Assembly (NCBI GenBank): GCA_964437735.1
Contig: CAYTID010000006.1
Coordinates: 1 to 49,449 of the forward strand
Direction: 5' to 3'
DNA length: 49,449 nucleotides
DNA from: CAYTID01 sp964437735
GTDB taxonomy: Bacteria; Bacteroidota; Ignavibacteria; UBA10030; BY39
Part shown: positions 7,680-15,040 of the stretch, in pieces
How the letters are laid out: each line of letters begins with the position of its first letter
Numbering within the stretch: the stretch's first letter is position 1
Translations under genes and position numbers: made by a program
Notes under the pieces: model-generated
What the model was told of the DNA's origin: nothing
The model's input: only the letters and a program-made list of their open reading frames with translations
Database searches by the model: none

Positions 7680-8447
7680 TTACCGTTTTTTTTTGTATTT
7701 GTTAAGCTGATATTTGTGCTCCTTTTTACTATTAAAAAATAATAGTGCCCCTACAAATTTACCCTTAATTGTTAATTCATCAACAAATTTTCCAGTAAAA
7801 TTAGCATTAAAATCTATTTGCTGCATTCTTGGACCACGTAGAGAGAGTGAAATAATAGAATCTCTTTTAATAAATGTCCCAGAGGTGATGGTTACCGGCC
7901 AACCAAACATTTCTCCATCACCGGATATTCTGTTCTCCGTATCAATGATTGTTAATCTAATATTATCATCACTTGAATACCATAGTCCGTCTAAATTTAT
8001 TGTATTATTTTCTGTTATACGACTAATTATAAAAATTATTAAGGGAATAAAAATAGCCAACAAAATTAATAGTGTTAATATGTTTTTACCTTTGAATGCT
8101 TGGAAAAGAACTGAACTTTTCAAAAGATTAAAATTGTCACTCTTATTATTTACCTTTTTATTTATCTCATTAGTTCTAGTACTATAGATATAATCAGATT
8201 GTAACAATATACTCTCACGATCATCGTAATTTAAATAGTTAAATTTATTCTCAATTATAGATAATAACTCAACCTGATCATTTTCAGATAATTCTTTAAA
8301 ATTTGTCTCTGATTTGATAAGGTTTATAATGCGATTTATTAAGTAAATTGAATATTCTTTTTTTTTAAACGTACCAATTATCAATAATTTATTAAATTCA
8401 TCTGTTGCTTTTTTAAATAATAAATTGATCAATTTAAATTTATCCAT
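7680..8447 (-). CDS. Hypothetical single-pass membrane protein
   Basis: 255 residues from the ATG at 8447; a TTG at 8471 is possible, but AGGG lies just before the ATG. Residues 1-95 are a charged, helical cytoplasmic region (FKKKEYSIYLINRIINLIK). A single hydrophobic segment follows at about 122-145 (ILTLLILLAIFIPLIIFII). The C-terminal 110 residues look beta-rich (LDGLWYSSDDNIRLTIID, GKFVDELTIKGKFVGALL), reminiscent of small lipocalin-like barrels, but I recognise no family. It lies 30 bases downstream of another membrane protein on the same strand, probably co-transcribed. Very AT-rich, accessory character. Function unknown. Confidence 0.75.
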   Translation of the reverse strand: MDKFKLINLLFKKATDEFNKLLIIGTFKKKEYSIYLINRIINLIKSETNFKELSENDQVELLSIIENKFNYLNYDDRESILLQSDYIYSTRTNEINKKVNNKSDNFNLLKSSVLFQAFKGKNILTLLILLAIFIPLIIFIISRITENNTINLDGLWYSSDDNIRLTIIDTENRISGDGEMFGWPVTITSGTFIKRDSIISLSLRGPRMQQIDFNANFTGKFVDELTIKGKFVGALLFFNSKKEHKYQLNKYKKKR

Positions 8448-8477
8448 TGTTATACCCTGAATAGTTTTCAATAAATA

Positions 8478-9467
8478 TTAATTGGTTGAAGTTTTCCAAT
8501 TACCAAAAATTGCAAGCGAATCGGTTCTTATTTTACCGCTAAGCTTTATATTGCTTAATTTTATTGATATGTTTAAAAAACCATCATTAAAGAAAGACTT
8601 TCCTTTGCTAGTTATATCCACATCCTCTTTTGAAGTGAAAATTATATCATCGCCTTTTTTCATTATAAACACTCCTAATTCATGAAATAACTGAGCTTTC
8701 CACTGTGAGGTATTGTTATAAAATGGAATAAAATGGTAACGTTTATATTTTGTAACAAACTCAATCATATCACCCCCTTCTTTTAATTCTGACTTGTTGA
8801 TACTGTGAATGATTTGTTCTATAAACGAAAATATTTTCTTTTCAGGAATCCTCTTCGAAACAAGTGCTGAATATTTTGTATGTAAGTTTATGCAATTTAA
8901 TCCTAAAAGAGATTGAAAAATTGGTAAGCTCATATAGTTTGTATATGTATTAGAATCAACAGCTCTGATCATATCGAAGGGATCAATCCCTAGTAAATAA
9001 TTTGATAGAGCTAACATCATTAATAGGATACCATTTTGAATAAAAGAAATAATTTCCTCATGTGCTGATTTTTCCAAATCGTTAAAGAAAAATAAGGTGG
9101 GATTATAATGGCGTGCAGTTAATCCCATTATAATACAATAAATTATGCAGAGAATAATACTTGACCACCAACCTTTATATATATTTATAACAGATAAAAT
9201 TATTGAATTTAGAAATAACATTGATGATGATGCACTATAAGCACGACCCGCATAGGGTTTTGAATAATAATTACCAAATTTTTGTAATAACTTATTAGCT
9301 TCAAAACTAAGTTCAGGTACATACGAATACTTTCTTTGTTTGATAGAAAAAAGAGTTATTAATAAATATAAAGATGGAATAATTATTATTAACCAACCCC
9401 AAAATATCGAAAAACAACTTACGATGATTGATGTTATGCAGAAAACCAAAACTATATATTGTATCAT
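8478..9467 (-). CDS. Hypothetical multi-pass membrane protein
   Basis: 329 residues. Two hydrophobic helices at residues 3-22 and 25-42, then a soluble stretch, then further hydrophobic segments near 82-97, 100-116 and 145-163. The last 130 residues are soluble (FIEQIIHSINKSELKEGG, AQLFHELGVFIMKKGDDIIF). A GAGG site lies before the ATG. No conserved family was recognised. It is the first of a two-gene unit with the single-pass protein downstream. Both lie in the repeat-bracketed block and are rich in Ile, Asn and Lys, consistent with AT-rich accessory DNA. Confidence 0.75.
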   Translation of the reverse strand: MIQYIVLVFCITSIIVSCFSIFWGWLIIIIPSLYLLITLFSIKQRKYSYVPELSFEANKLLQKFGNYYSKPYAGRAYSASSSMLFLNSIILSVINIYKGWWSSIILCIIYCIIMGLTARHYNPTLFFFNDLEKSAHEEIISFIQNGILLMMLALSNYLLGIDPFDMIRAVDSNTYTNYMSLPIFQSLLGLNCINLHTKYSALVSKRIPEKKIFSFIEQIIHSINKSELKEGGDMIEFVTKYKRYHFIPFYNNTSQWKAQLFHELGVFIMKKGDDIIFTSKEDVDITSKGKSFFNDGFLNISIKLSNIKLSGKIRTDSLAIFGNWKTSTN

Positions 9468-9568
9468 ATTGACCTCGCGTAAAAATTTGTTTTAGTAAAA
9501 AACTAACAATCATATTTATAATACTCTTTATTATGATTAGTTATTTTTTAAAAAATCAAAAGCTAAAA

Positions 9569-10726
9569 TTATTCTTTAAAATTATTGGTTAAATTTAACT
9601 TATTATTTGCTTTTTCCCAACTGAAGTCTGGTATTTCCCTCCCAAAATGACCGTATGCAGACGTCTGTTTGTAAATAGGTCGTCGCAGGTTTAGCATTTC
9701 GATGATTCCTTTGGGAGTTAAATTGAATATTTCCGGAATTATCTTCTCAAGTTTTTCTTCACTAACCTTTCCGGAGTTATGCAGATTTACCAAAAGTGAT
9801 GTGGGTTCGGTTTTACCAATTGCATATGAAAGTTGAACGGTACAGCGTTCTGCTAAATCTGCAGCTACTATATTTTTCGCAACATAGCGAGCCATATATG
9901 CTGCAGATCTGTCGACTTTGGTTGGATCTTTGCCTGAAAAGCATCCGCCACCGTGAGGACAGCTTCCTCCGTAAGTATCAACTATAATTTTACGCCCGGT
10001 TAATCCTGTGTCGGCAGCAGGACCTCCTTCAACAAATCTTCCCGTAGGATTGACGAGATACACAATATCTTTTGAAAAAAGTGATTCAGGAATAACTTTT
10101 TTGATTATATCTTCAATTACAGCTTCTTTTAGTGAATTGTTATTAATATCATCGGAATGCTGGGTTGAAAGTATGACTTTCCCGACTGAGACCGGATTAT
10201 TTCCCCGATATTTTACAGTCACTTGTGACTTGGCATCGGGACGGAGCCAAGGGAGAGTTCCGCTTTTTCTCAACTCGGATTGTTTCATCACTAATTTATG
10301 TGCGAGCATAATAGTCAAAGGCATTAACTCAGGTGTTTCGTTTGTTGCGTATCCGAACATAAGTCCCTGATCGCCGGCACCAATATCGCCGTTTGAAAGC
10401 TCTATACCTCTATTAATATCGGGAGATTGTGTATTTATTTTAGTAATTATTTCACAAGTATCATAGCTGAATCCGTCTTTGGGATTAGTATATCCGATCT
10501 CTTTAATTGTTTGTCTGATAATGTTTTCGACATCAATATTAGAACTAGTTTTGAATTCACCGGCGACAATTACCAAATTTTTAGTGACAAGAGTTTCGCA
10601 TCCGACTTTTGATTCCGGATCACCTACCAGACAAGCATCAAGTATCGCATCGGATATCTGATCAGCGACTTTATCAGGATGACCTTCAGAAACAGATTCG
10701 GATGTAAAATAATATTCTCTGTTCAT
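9569..10726 (-). CDS. metK: S-adenosylmethionine synthetase
   Basis: Makes S-adenosylmethionine from methionine and ATP. From the ATG at 10726 the protein has 385 residues and starts MNREYYFTSESVSEGHPDKV like other MetK proteins; an ATG at 10738 adds four residues. Motifs: EGHPDKVADQISDAILD, GAGDQGLMFGYA, and HGGGCFSGKDPTKVDRSAAY with Cys where most homologues have Ala. All regions needed for activity appear intact. Unusually for a core gene, it sits inside a block bracketed by 241-bp repeats, directly downstream of three unknown genes. No SAM riboswitch is visible upstream. Confidence 0.97.
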   Translation of the reverse strand: MNREYYFTSESVSEGHPDKVADQISDAILDACLVGDPESKVGCETLVTKNLVIVAGEFKTSSNIDVENIIRQTIKEIGYTNPKDGFSYDTCEIITKINTQSPDINRGIELSNGDIGAGDQGLMFGYATNETPELMPLTIMLAHKLVMKQSELRKSGTLPWLRPDAKSQVTVKYRGNNPVSVGKVILSTQHSDDINNNSLKEAVIEDIIKKVIPESLFSKDIVYLVNPTGRFVEGGPAADTGLTGRKIIVDTYGGSCPHGGGCFSGKDPTKVDRSAAYMARYVAKNIVAADLAERCTVQLSYAIGKTEPTSLLVNLHNSGKVSEEKLEKIIPEIFNLTPKGIIEMLNLRRPIYKQTSAYGHFGREIPDFSWEKANNKLNLTNNFKE

Positions 10727-10741
10727 GATTATTTCCATTGG

Positions 10742-11539
10742 TTATTTGTTATACTTTTCCTGTAATTTGATCGAACCATCCCAGGCGATAGGCATTTGTT
10801 CCAGTTCTGATTTCACATGGATTGAATCAGTTACAAGGTCAAACCATTTATTAAACATTTCACGTTCCAATTTTACGCAGATATCTTTTTTATTTTTCGC
10901 ATCTGTCTGATTGCCGGAAAGTTGTATTGACAAATGATAATTAACTCTCCTCCATGGGTCACCTTTATATAATTCTAAAGTTCTGCATCGTTCCTCTATA
11001 TCTTCAATAGCATCATTCGGTAAAGAAGTGGAGGCCGACCAAAAAACTTCTCTGAGTTCTTTAGAATTGAAATACGGTAAAGGAGGATCACCGATAAAAT
11101 TCTCCAGTCCGATTATATGACTTGGAAAATCTCCAAAAATTTTATAATCCTCTTCTCCGTTTTTCCCAAACAAAGAATGTAAAACAGATAATAATTCCGT
11201 TTTATTCTTAGACACTTCCACGGGTATTATTCCAAATAAAATACAATCAGCTATAAACGGATTTAACTTTCTGAGTGCAATCAGATATTCATCCTTAGTA
11301 GGTACTTTGATCAGCATAAGAGAACAAGCTGTCGGGCCAAACGGATTCAGGTACCCCCACAGGAATAAAGGAATAAAATTTTGTACATTTCCGATATCAT
11401 TACATTGTCCGATTGGCTTTGTCAGATATTCAGGATATTTGGTTGCATATTTATGAAGATTCTTTCTTAATTCGTGTGCACGCCCGTACACGACCAATTC
11501 CGGAATATTTTTTATTTCATCTTCTTCAGTGTCAGCCAT
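10742..11539 (-). CDS. Hypothetical protein
   Basis: 265 residues from the ATG at 11539, which has AAGG 7-8 bases upstream; an in-frame ATG at 11554 would add five residues. Soluble, no signal peptide or membrane segment. Mixed helical content, with hydrophobic stretches NVQNFIPLFLWGYLNPFGPT and LNPFIADCILFGIIPVEV, and an acidic C-terminal part. No family was recognised. Its stop lies 3-15 bases before metK, depending on the metK start, and it follows two other unknown genes on the same strand, suggesting one transcript into metK. Confidence 0.65.
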   Translation of the reverse strand: MADTEEDEIKNIPELVVYGRAHELRKNLHKYATKYPEYLTKPIGQCNDIGNVQNFIPLFLWGYLNPFGPTACSLMLIKVPTKDEYLIALRKLNPFIADCILFGIIPVEVSKNKTELLSVLHSLFGKNGEEDYKIFGDFPSHIIGLENFIGDPPLPYFNSKELREVFWSASTSLPNDAIEDIEERCRTLELYKGDPWRRVNYHLSIQLSGNQTDAKNKKDICVKLEREMFNKWFDLVTDSIHVKSELEQMPIAWDGSIKLQEKYNK

Positions 11540-11603
11540 TTGATTACCTTCCATTTATTATAATTGGATTTAATATAAGTGGTTATAAAATAATATCAAA
11601 TAA

Positions 11604-11987
11604 TTATTCATTTTTACAATAAGAAACATATAATACCCCTTTTTTGAGATAACTTTTGAGCCATTGACAACCCAGTTCATAATCATTTTGATGTCTCATT
11701 CTCAATGATTCACCCGAAGCATTTAAATAAATATAATCTTCCCCGATAATAAGACCGCTTTGGTCGAGGTCATTTATAATATCTTCAATATCCCCGAAAG
11801 ACATCCCAATGGATAGGGATAATTTATTGTTATATTCTAATGAGTCTTTATACTTATCCGAAAAAGCATTAAATCCTCCCTTGTATTTTTGTTCTAAAGA
11901 TTCATTTTTAATCACCACCGAGAAAAATATGCACTTTAATTCGTTTTCATTCGTGAATGAAGTTGAATTGTTTTTAACTGTCTTCAT
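11604..11987 (-). CDS. Hypothetical small protein, translationally coupled
   Basis: 127 residues. The start ATG lies one base after the upstream gene's stop (TAAAATG), with AAAGGGA inside the end of that gene as ribosome site, so the two are probably translationally coupled. The segment MSFGDIEDIINDLDQSGLIIGEDYIYLNASG (near residues 62-92) resembles a winged-helix-like helix and hairpin, but this is weak. No family recognised. Confidence 0.65.
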   Translation of the reverse strand: MKTVKNNSTSFTNENELKCIFFSVVIKNESLEQKYKGGFNAFSDKYKDSLEYNNKLSLSIGMSFGDIEDIINDLDQSGLIIGEDYIYLNASGESLRMRHQNDYELGCQWLKSYLKKGVLYVSYCKNE

Positions 11988-11988
11988 T

Positions 11989-12606
11989 TTATATTCCCTT
12001 TTTAATTTTTGAAGTCATAATATATTTTTTATTATTGTCTACAAATTCAGCAATCTCCAAATTGGGATTGCCGGAATGCATGTCTCTTAGAGTAAAATTT
12101 GAAGATCCAGGGTATTCGGGGTGATTTCTTTTCCACATCTTGACGGCGCGGTAAGGTAAATTTTTGTAATCGAGATAAATACTCTCTAACACTTTTGCTC
12201 TCGATATCACTATGCACGGCAGGCTCGGCACCCAATTCGTTAGGTTTACGGGAGTTTCATCGAATGCAAGTATATCATTTTCAAAAAACTCTAGTGCTAT
12301 TACATAGGAATTACTTAATACCGAATAACCTCTTGGCTGGTAATAACAATAAAAAGCATCTGCCAGCGATAGGTAGCAATGTATCCCGTGAGGATATCCC
12401 TCGCATATGTCTGAGCCACAAAAATTTACGATATTATCGGGAGTTAATGAGATTTCCTCACCAACGTGATAGCGGATATCTTTCAACCCATAAATAGGGA
12501 GGAAACTTATACCTTCTTCATCCTGAGTAAATTCGCATACTTTGTATCCGATTAATTTTCTGTCGGAATTTTTAAAATTTTTAATAAGTACATTTTTAAG
12601 ACACAT
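11989..12606 (-). CDS. Hypothetical protein, DUF7666-like pattern
   Basis: 205 residues. The N-terminal 110 residues have a pattern I associate with DUF7666-type proteins of phages and accessory DNA: a GYKV start, YHVGEEISLTP, a Cys/His-containing segment ending HGIHCYLSLADAFYCYYQP, then ALEFFENDILAF. The C-terminal part (ISRAKVLESIYLDYKNLPY) has no recognised match. An AAGGAG site precedes the ATG. It is the first of a run of three unknown genes leading into metK. The family call is low confidence; that it is a real gene is likely. Confidence 0.65.
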   Translation of the reverse strand: MCLKNVLIKNFKNSDRKLIGYKVCEFTQDEEGISFLPIYGLKDIRYHVGEEISLTPDNIVNFCGSDICEGYPHGIHCYLSLADAFYCYYQPRGYSVLSNSYVIALEFFENDILAFDETPVNLTNWVPSLPCIVISRAKVLESIYLDYKNLPYRAVKMWKRNHPEYPGSSNFTLRDMHSGNPNLEIAEFVDNNKKYIMTSKIKKGI

Positions 12607-12634
12607 AATATTCTCCTTTTATATAGATATTTTA

Positions 12635-12759
12635 AACAAAAAAACCTGTTGCTAAAATTGCAACAGGTTTTCCCGTTGCCTTTTTAGCAGATTTATCCCG
12701 TTCTACGGGATTTTTCCCGTGTGTAACGGATCATAGTGGCTGCAATATGGCTCAAATCC
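12635..12759 (-). repeat. Hairpin-rich repeat unit A
   Basis: About 125 bp, matching unit B at 14692-14797. Read on the minus strand it has a conserved GATTTGAGCCATATTGCAGC head, a variable small hairpin (here a CCCGT/ACGGG-type stem), a conserved ATCTGCTAAAAAGGCAACGGG core and a 12-bp hairpin (AAAACCTGTTGC with GCAACAGGTTTT) followed by T residues, which can terminate transcription. The stop codon of the 83-residue protein lies inside it. It could be a mobile repeat, a structured RNA or a recombination site. Confidence 0.7.
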
Positions 12760-12954
12760 GTCAAACTCCTGAATAATATCCCATGCTTCGCAGAATTCAA
12801 GTTCTTCTTTTTCATCTTCATTGTCCGCAACTTTTAACAAGATACTCATCAGATCAATATTTTCAGACGGAATTTTTATATCACCATATTCAGTTGAAAT
12901 TTTAGTTTGGTTAAAATACTTATTTAAAGTTTTCCAGAATATAGTTTGGTCCAT
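12703..12954 (-). CDS. Hypothetical small acidic protein
   Basis: 83 residues from the ATG at 12954, chosen because AAAGGAG lies 8 bases upstream; the upstream GTG at 12972 overlaps that ribosome site. Acidic core (LKVADNEDEKEELEFCEAWDI). The last 18 or so residues (FEPYCSHYDPLHTGKIP) are encoded by the head of repeat unit A, so the native C-terminus may have been replaced when the repeat arrived. It begins about 20 bases after the DUF6745-like gene. Function unknown. Confidence 0.6.
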   Translation of the reverse strand: MDQTIFWKTLNKYFNQTKISTEYGDIKIPSENIDLMSILLKVADNEDEKEELEFCEAWDIIQEFDGFEPYCSHYDPLHTGKIP

Positions 12955-12975
12955 GAATATGTCTCCTTTCACGAT

Positions 12976-14283
12976 TTAATTTTTATTAGTTTTAAGATTA
13001 TTGTTTGAGATAAAATTGTCGTCACGGTTATTGGATTCATTGAGGCATTTGTCATATTTTCCTATTATTGGATTACAGATCAAATCAATGGCTTTTTTAC
13101 ATTTTTCAATATTTGATAGAAGTAAAAAGTATGATGATTTATATGTTTTATCGCAATAAGTTCTCAAAATTTTAATAGGTTCTGGTTTAGATACATTTAT
13201 ACTATGTAAATCATATGTGATATCATCAGCCCTTAATTGATCAGAGGAACTATTTTTATTCATCATATAAAAGAATTTTTCAACTCCATATCTTTCTAGC
13301 ATAATTTGCCTGATAGGGTCCGACGAATATAATATCTCATATGGTGATATAGAATCAGGATTTAGAACAATTCTTTCATCAACCTTCACTCCGTGCCAAT
13401 AATATTCAATATCTGGCCCATGATGTTTCATCTTATATGAGTCCCAATTAGGCCAAATAACAGCTGGTGAATCTTCAGAGTGAAGATGACCGGCATCATC
13501 AGTATAATATATCGGTGTTGTGATAGCACAAATTTTTTTATAAGAACATAATAACCAACCAACTCCTGCAATAACGGCCTTTCTTAAATATTCAAGCGAT
13601 TCCCCAATTTCAACAAAAGAATAGTTGCGACCTTCCAATTTTAATCTATTTTCTCTTTTTGTTGGACGTGTTCTGATAGATTTTTCATCTTTATAACAAC
13701 CTAAGAGAGAATAAAAGCAATACATACGACAGATATTCATCCGGGATGTGTAGTGCATAAGATTTGAAAGGCCATAATAATAAAGACCATACATAAACAT
13801 TGGTGTACCTGATTGAAATACTTGTTTTGATTGGACACCAGAAATTAATGAGGACAACGGTTTTTCATGTACTGAAAATAATTTTTCGAGAAATGTTGAA
13901 AATTCTTCATCTAAAAAAGCATTATCCATAATTTCTGTAAATCTTCTAAAGCAATAGATTGCCTTTATAGTATTTGAAAACCAAATATTCTCATCAACAA
14001 TTTTAAGCTTCATTACTTTGACATCAAGATCGAGTTTTAAATATTCCGTCCACAACTTTAACCAATGAGAAATACCTTGTTCATCAATTTGTGTATAATT
14101 CTTGAATGTGGGGATCCACTCTCCAACGATTTCAGAAGCTGCTTTTTTTAAAATTGCACGTTCATTATCTGACAACACGATTTTTTTCTTATATCCAGAA
14201 TTAAAAAAATCATCTACTTTTTGAATATAAGAATCGGGAATATCATAAATGTAATGTGTCTTTCTAAATTTACTTTGTTCCAT
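12976..14283 (-). CDS. DUF6745-like protein
   Basis: 435 residues, soluble. Residues 250-335 carry the pattern of DUF6745 proteins: a short LHSEDSPAVIWPNWDSYK strand, then YYWHGVKVDERIV, a segment naming the start of a helix (SISPYEILYSSDPIRQI) and LERYGVEKFFYMM. These proteins, often found in accessory DNA, have no established function. The N-terminal 240 residues are helical with paired aromatic stretches (GLYYYGLSNLMHYTSR). The C-terminal tail is Asn/Lys-rich. An AAAGGAA site precedes the ATG. It lies 22 bases after a small zinc-finger gene. Confidence 0.72.
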   Translation of the reverse strand: MEQSKFRKTHYIYDIPDSYIQKVDDFFNSGYKKKIVLSDNERAILKKAASEIVGEWIPTFKNYTQIDEQGISHWLKLWTEYLKLDLDVKVMKLKIVDENIWFSNTIKAIYCFRRFTEIMDNAFLDEEFSTFLEKLFSVHEKPLSSLISGVQSKQVFQSGTPMFMYGLYYYGLSNLMHYTSRMNICRMYCFYSLLGCYKDEKSIRTRPTKRENRLKLEGRNYSFVEIGESLEYLRKAVIAGVGWLLCSYKKICAITTPIYYTDDAGHLHSEDSPAVIWPNWDSYKMKHHGPDIEYYWHGVKVDERIVLNPDSISPYEILYSSDPIRQIMLERYGVEKFFYMMNKNSSSDQLRADDITYDLHSINVSKPEPIKILRTYCDKTYKSSYFLLLSNIEKCKKAIDLICNPIIGKYDKCLNESNNRDDNFISNNNLKTNKN

Positions 14284-14305
14284 AATATTTCCTTTCTAAA
14301 TTTTA

Positions 14306-14581
14306 TTATCTTGAAAAGCCCGCCCCCGGTAGGCGTTTCATCTTATCATAAACATCATATCCGCTTTTAATCTGGAGACCATAGATTTTGTATTTTTGTT
14401 TACCCATAGTGTCTTTATATAAGACCCACCTAATCTCATTTTCTAATTTTCTTTTAACATCCTGATGAGCTTTTTGAATGTGTTTATTAATCCTGTTTTC
14501 TTTAACAAGAATATGACAAAATTCGCATTGGAAATTACCTTTCTTCAAAGGGTTAATTTTTTTGAATATTTGTTTTTTCAC
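14306..14581 (-). CDS. Small C2H2-type zinc-finger-like protein
   Basis: 91 residues starting at a GTG (14581), supported by GGAGG 5 bases upstream. Residues 19-39 fit a C-x2-C-x11-H-x4-H finger (CEFC then INKHIQKAH). The rest is basic (KIYGLQIKSGYDVYDKMKRL). Bacterial fingers of this kind may bind DNA, RNA or protein; the target is unknown. It is the first gene of a three-gene run (finger, DUF6745-like, 83-residue protein) lying between repeat units B and A. Confidence 0.68.
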   Translation of the reverse strand: MKKQIFKKINPLKKGNFQCEFCHILVKENRINKHIQKAHQDVKRKLENEIRWVLYKDTMGKQKYKIYGLQIKSGYDVYDKMKRLPGAGFSR

Positions 14582-14691
14582 TTAATCCTCCTGCTAGTTA
14601 TTATTTGTATACAATAATTTTCCTTCGTTTCTCATCCAAAATAAGGTTATACTCAAGTATAGAGGATTCTTTTTTTGGATATTCTGCATTA

Positions 14692-14797
14692 ACAAAAAAA
14701 CCTGTTGCTAAAATTGCAACAGGTTTTCCCGTTGCCTTTTTAGCAGATTTTTTCACCCCGTAAAACGGGTAAAGTGGCTGCAATATGGCTCAAATCC
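14692..14797 (-). repeat. Hairpin-rich repeat unit B
   Basis: About 106 bp; matches unit A in the AAAAACCTGTTGC/GCAACAGGTTTT hairpin, the ATCTGCTAAAAAGGCAACGGG core and the GGATTTGAGCCATATTGCAGC head. The variable inner hairpin here is ACCCGTTTTACGGGGT. It lies immediately beside unit C in the same orientation. Confidence 0.7.
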
Positions 14798-14810
14798 CAC
14801 TATAAACGAC

Positions 14811-14895
14811 AAAACCCTGCCGTGCGCCGGTAGGGTTCTTTTCCAAGCGCTTTAGCAGATTATTTAGAGTCGCCGCAAGTTGCGTGTTAAATCAC
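14811..14895 (-). repeat. Diverged hairpin-rich repeat unit C
   Basis: About 85 bp with the same order of parts as units A and B but different stems: on the minus strand GTGATTTAACACGCAACTTGC, then ATCTGCTAAAGCGC, then an ACCCTACCG/CGGCAGGGT hairpin with flanking A/T runs. Only the TCTGCTAAA core and the head pattern GATTT..TTGC.GC.ACT are conserved. The rest of the gap 14896-15040 is AT-rich; nothing was recognised there. Confidence 0.55.
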
Positions 14896-15040
14896 GACTG
14901 TATCAAAGAACAATTACAAACTTAGTGTTAATATAACAAATAATTTTTGAGTTGTCAAGGAAAATTTTCAAGCTTGAAAATTAATATCATTTGATGATAC
15001 TGTTTTAGTAATACTGTTAAATAATTCGAGATTTTAGTAT

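Noticed and set aside
10727..10760. SAM riboswitch ahead of metK
   Set aside because: Only a few bases separate metK from the upstream stop, so there is no room for an aptamer.
14601..14783. 60-codon frame on the minus strand crossing repeat unit B
   Set aside because: It starts from a TTG inside the repeat head, runs through both hairpins, and has no ribosome site; most likely incidental read-through of the repeat.
12635..14895. Repeat units as integron attC sites
   Set aside because: Unit C has ATTTAAC on the minus strand, which fits the RYYYAAC core, but no matching GTTRRRY partner was found at the other end, units A and B lack the core, and no integrase is in the window. Not excluded.
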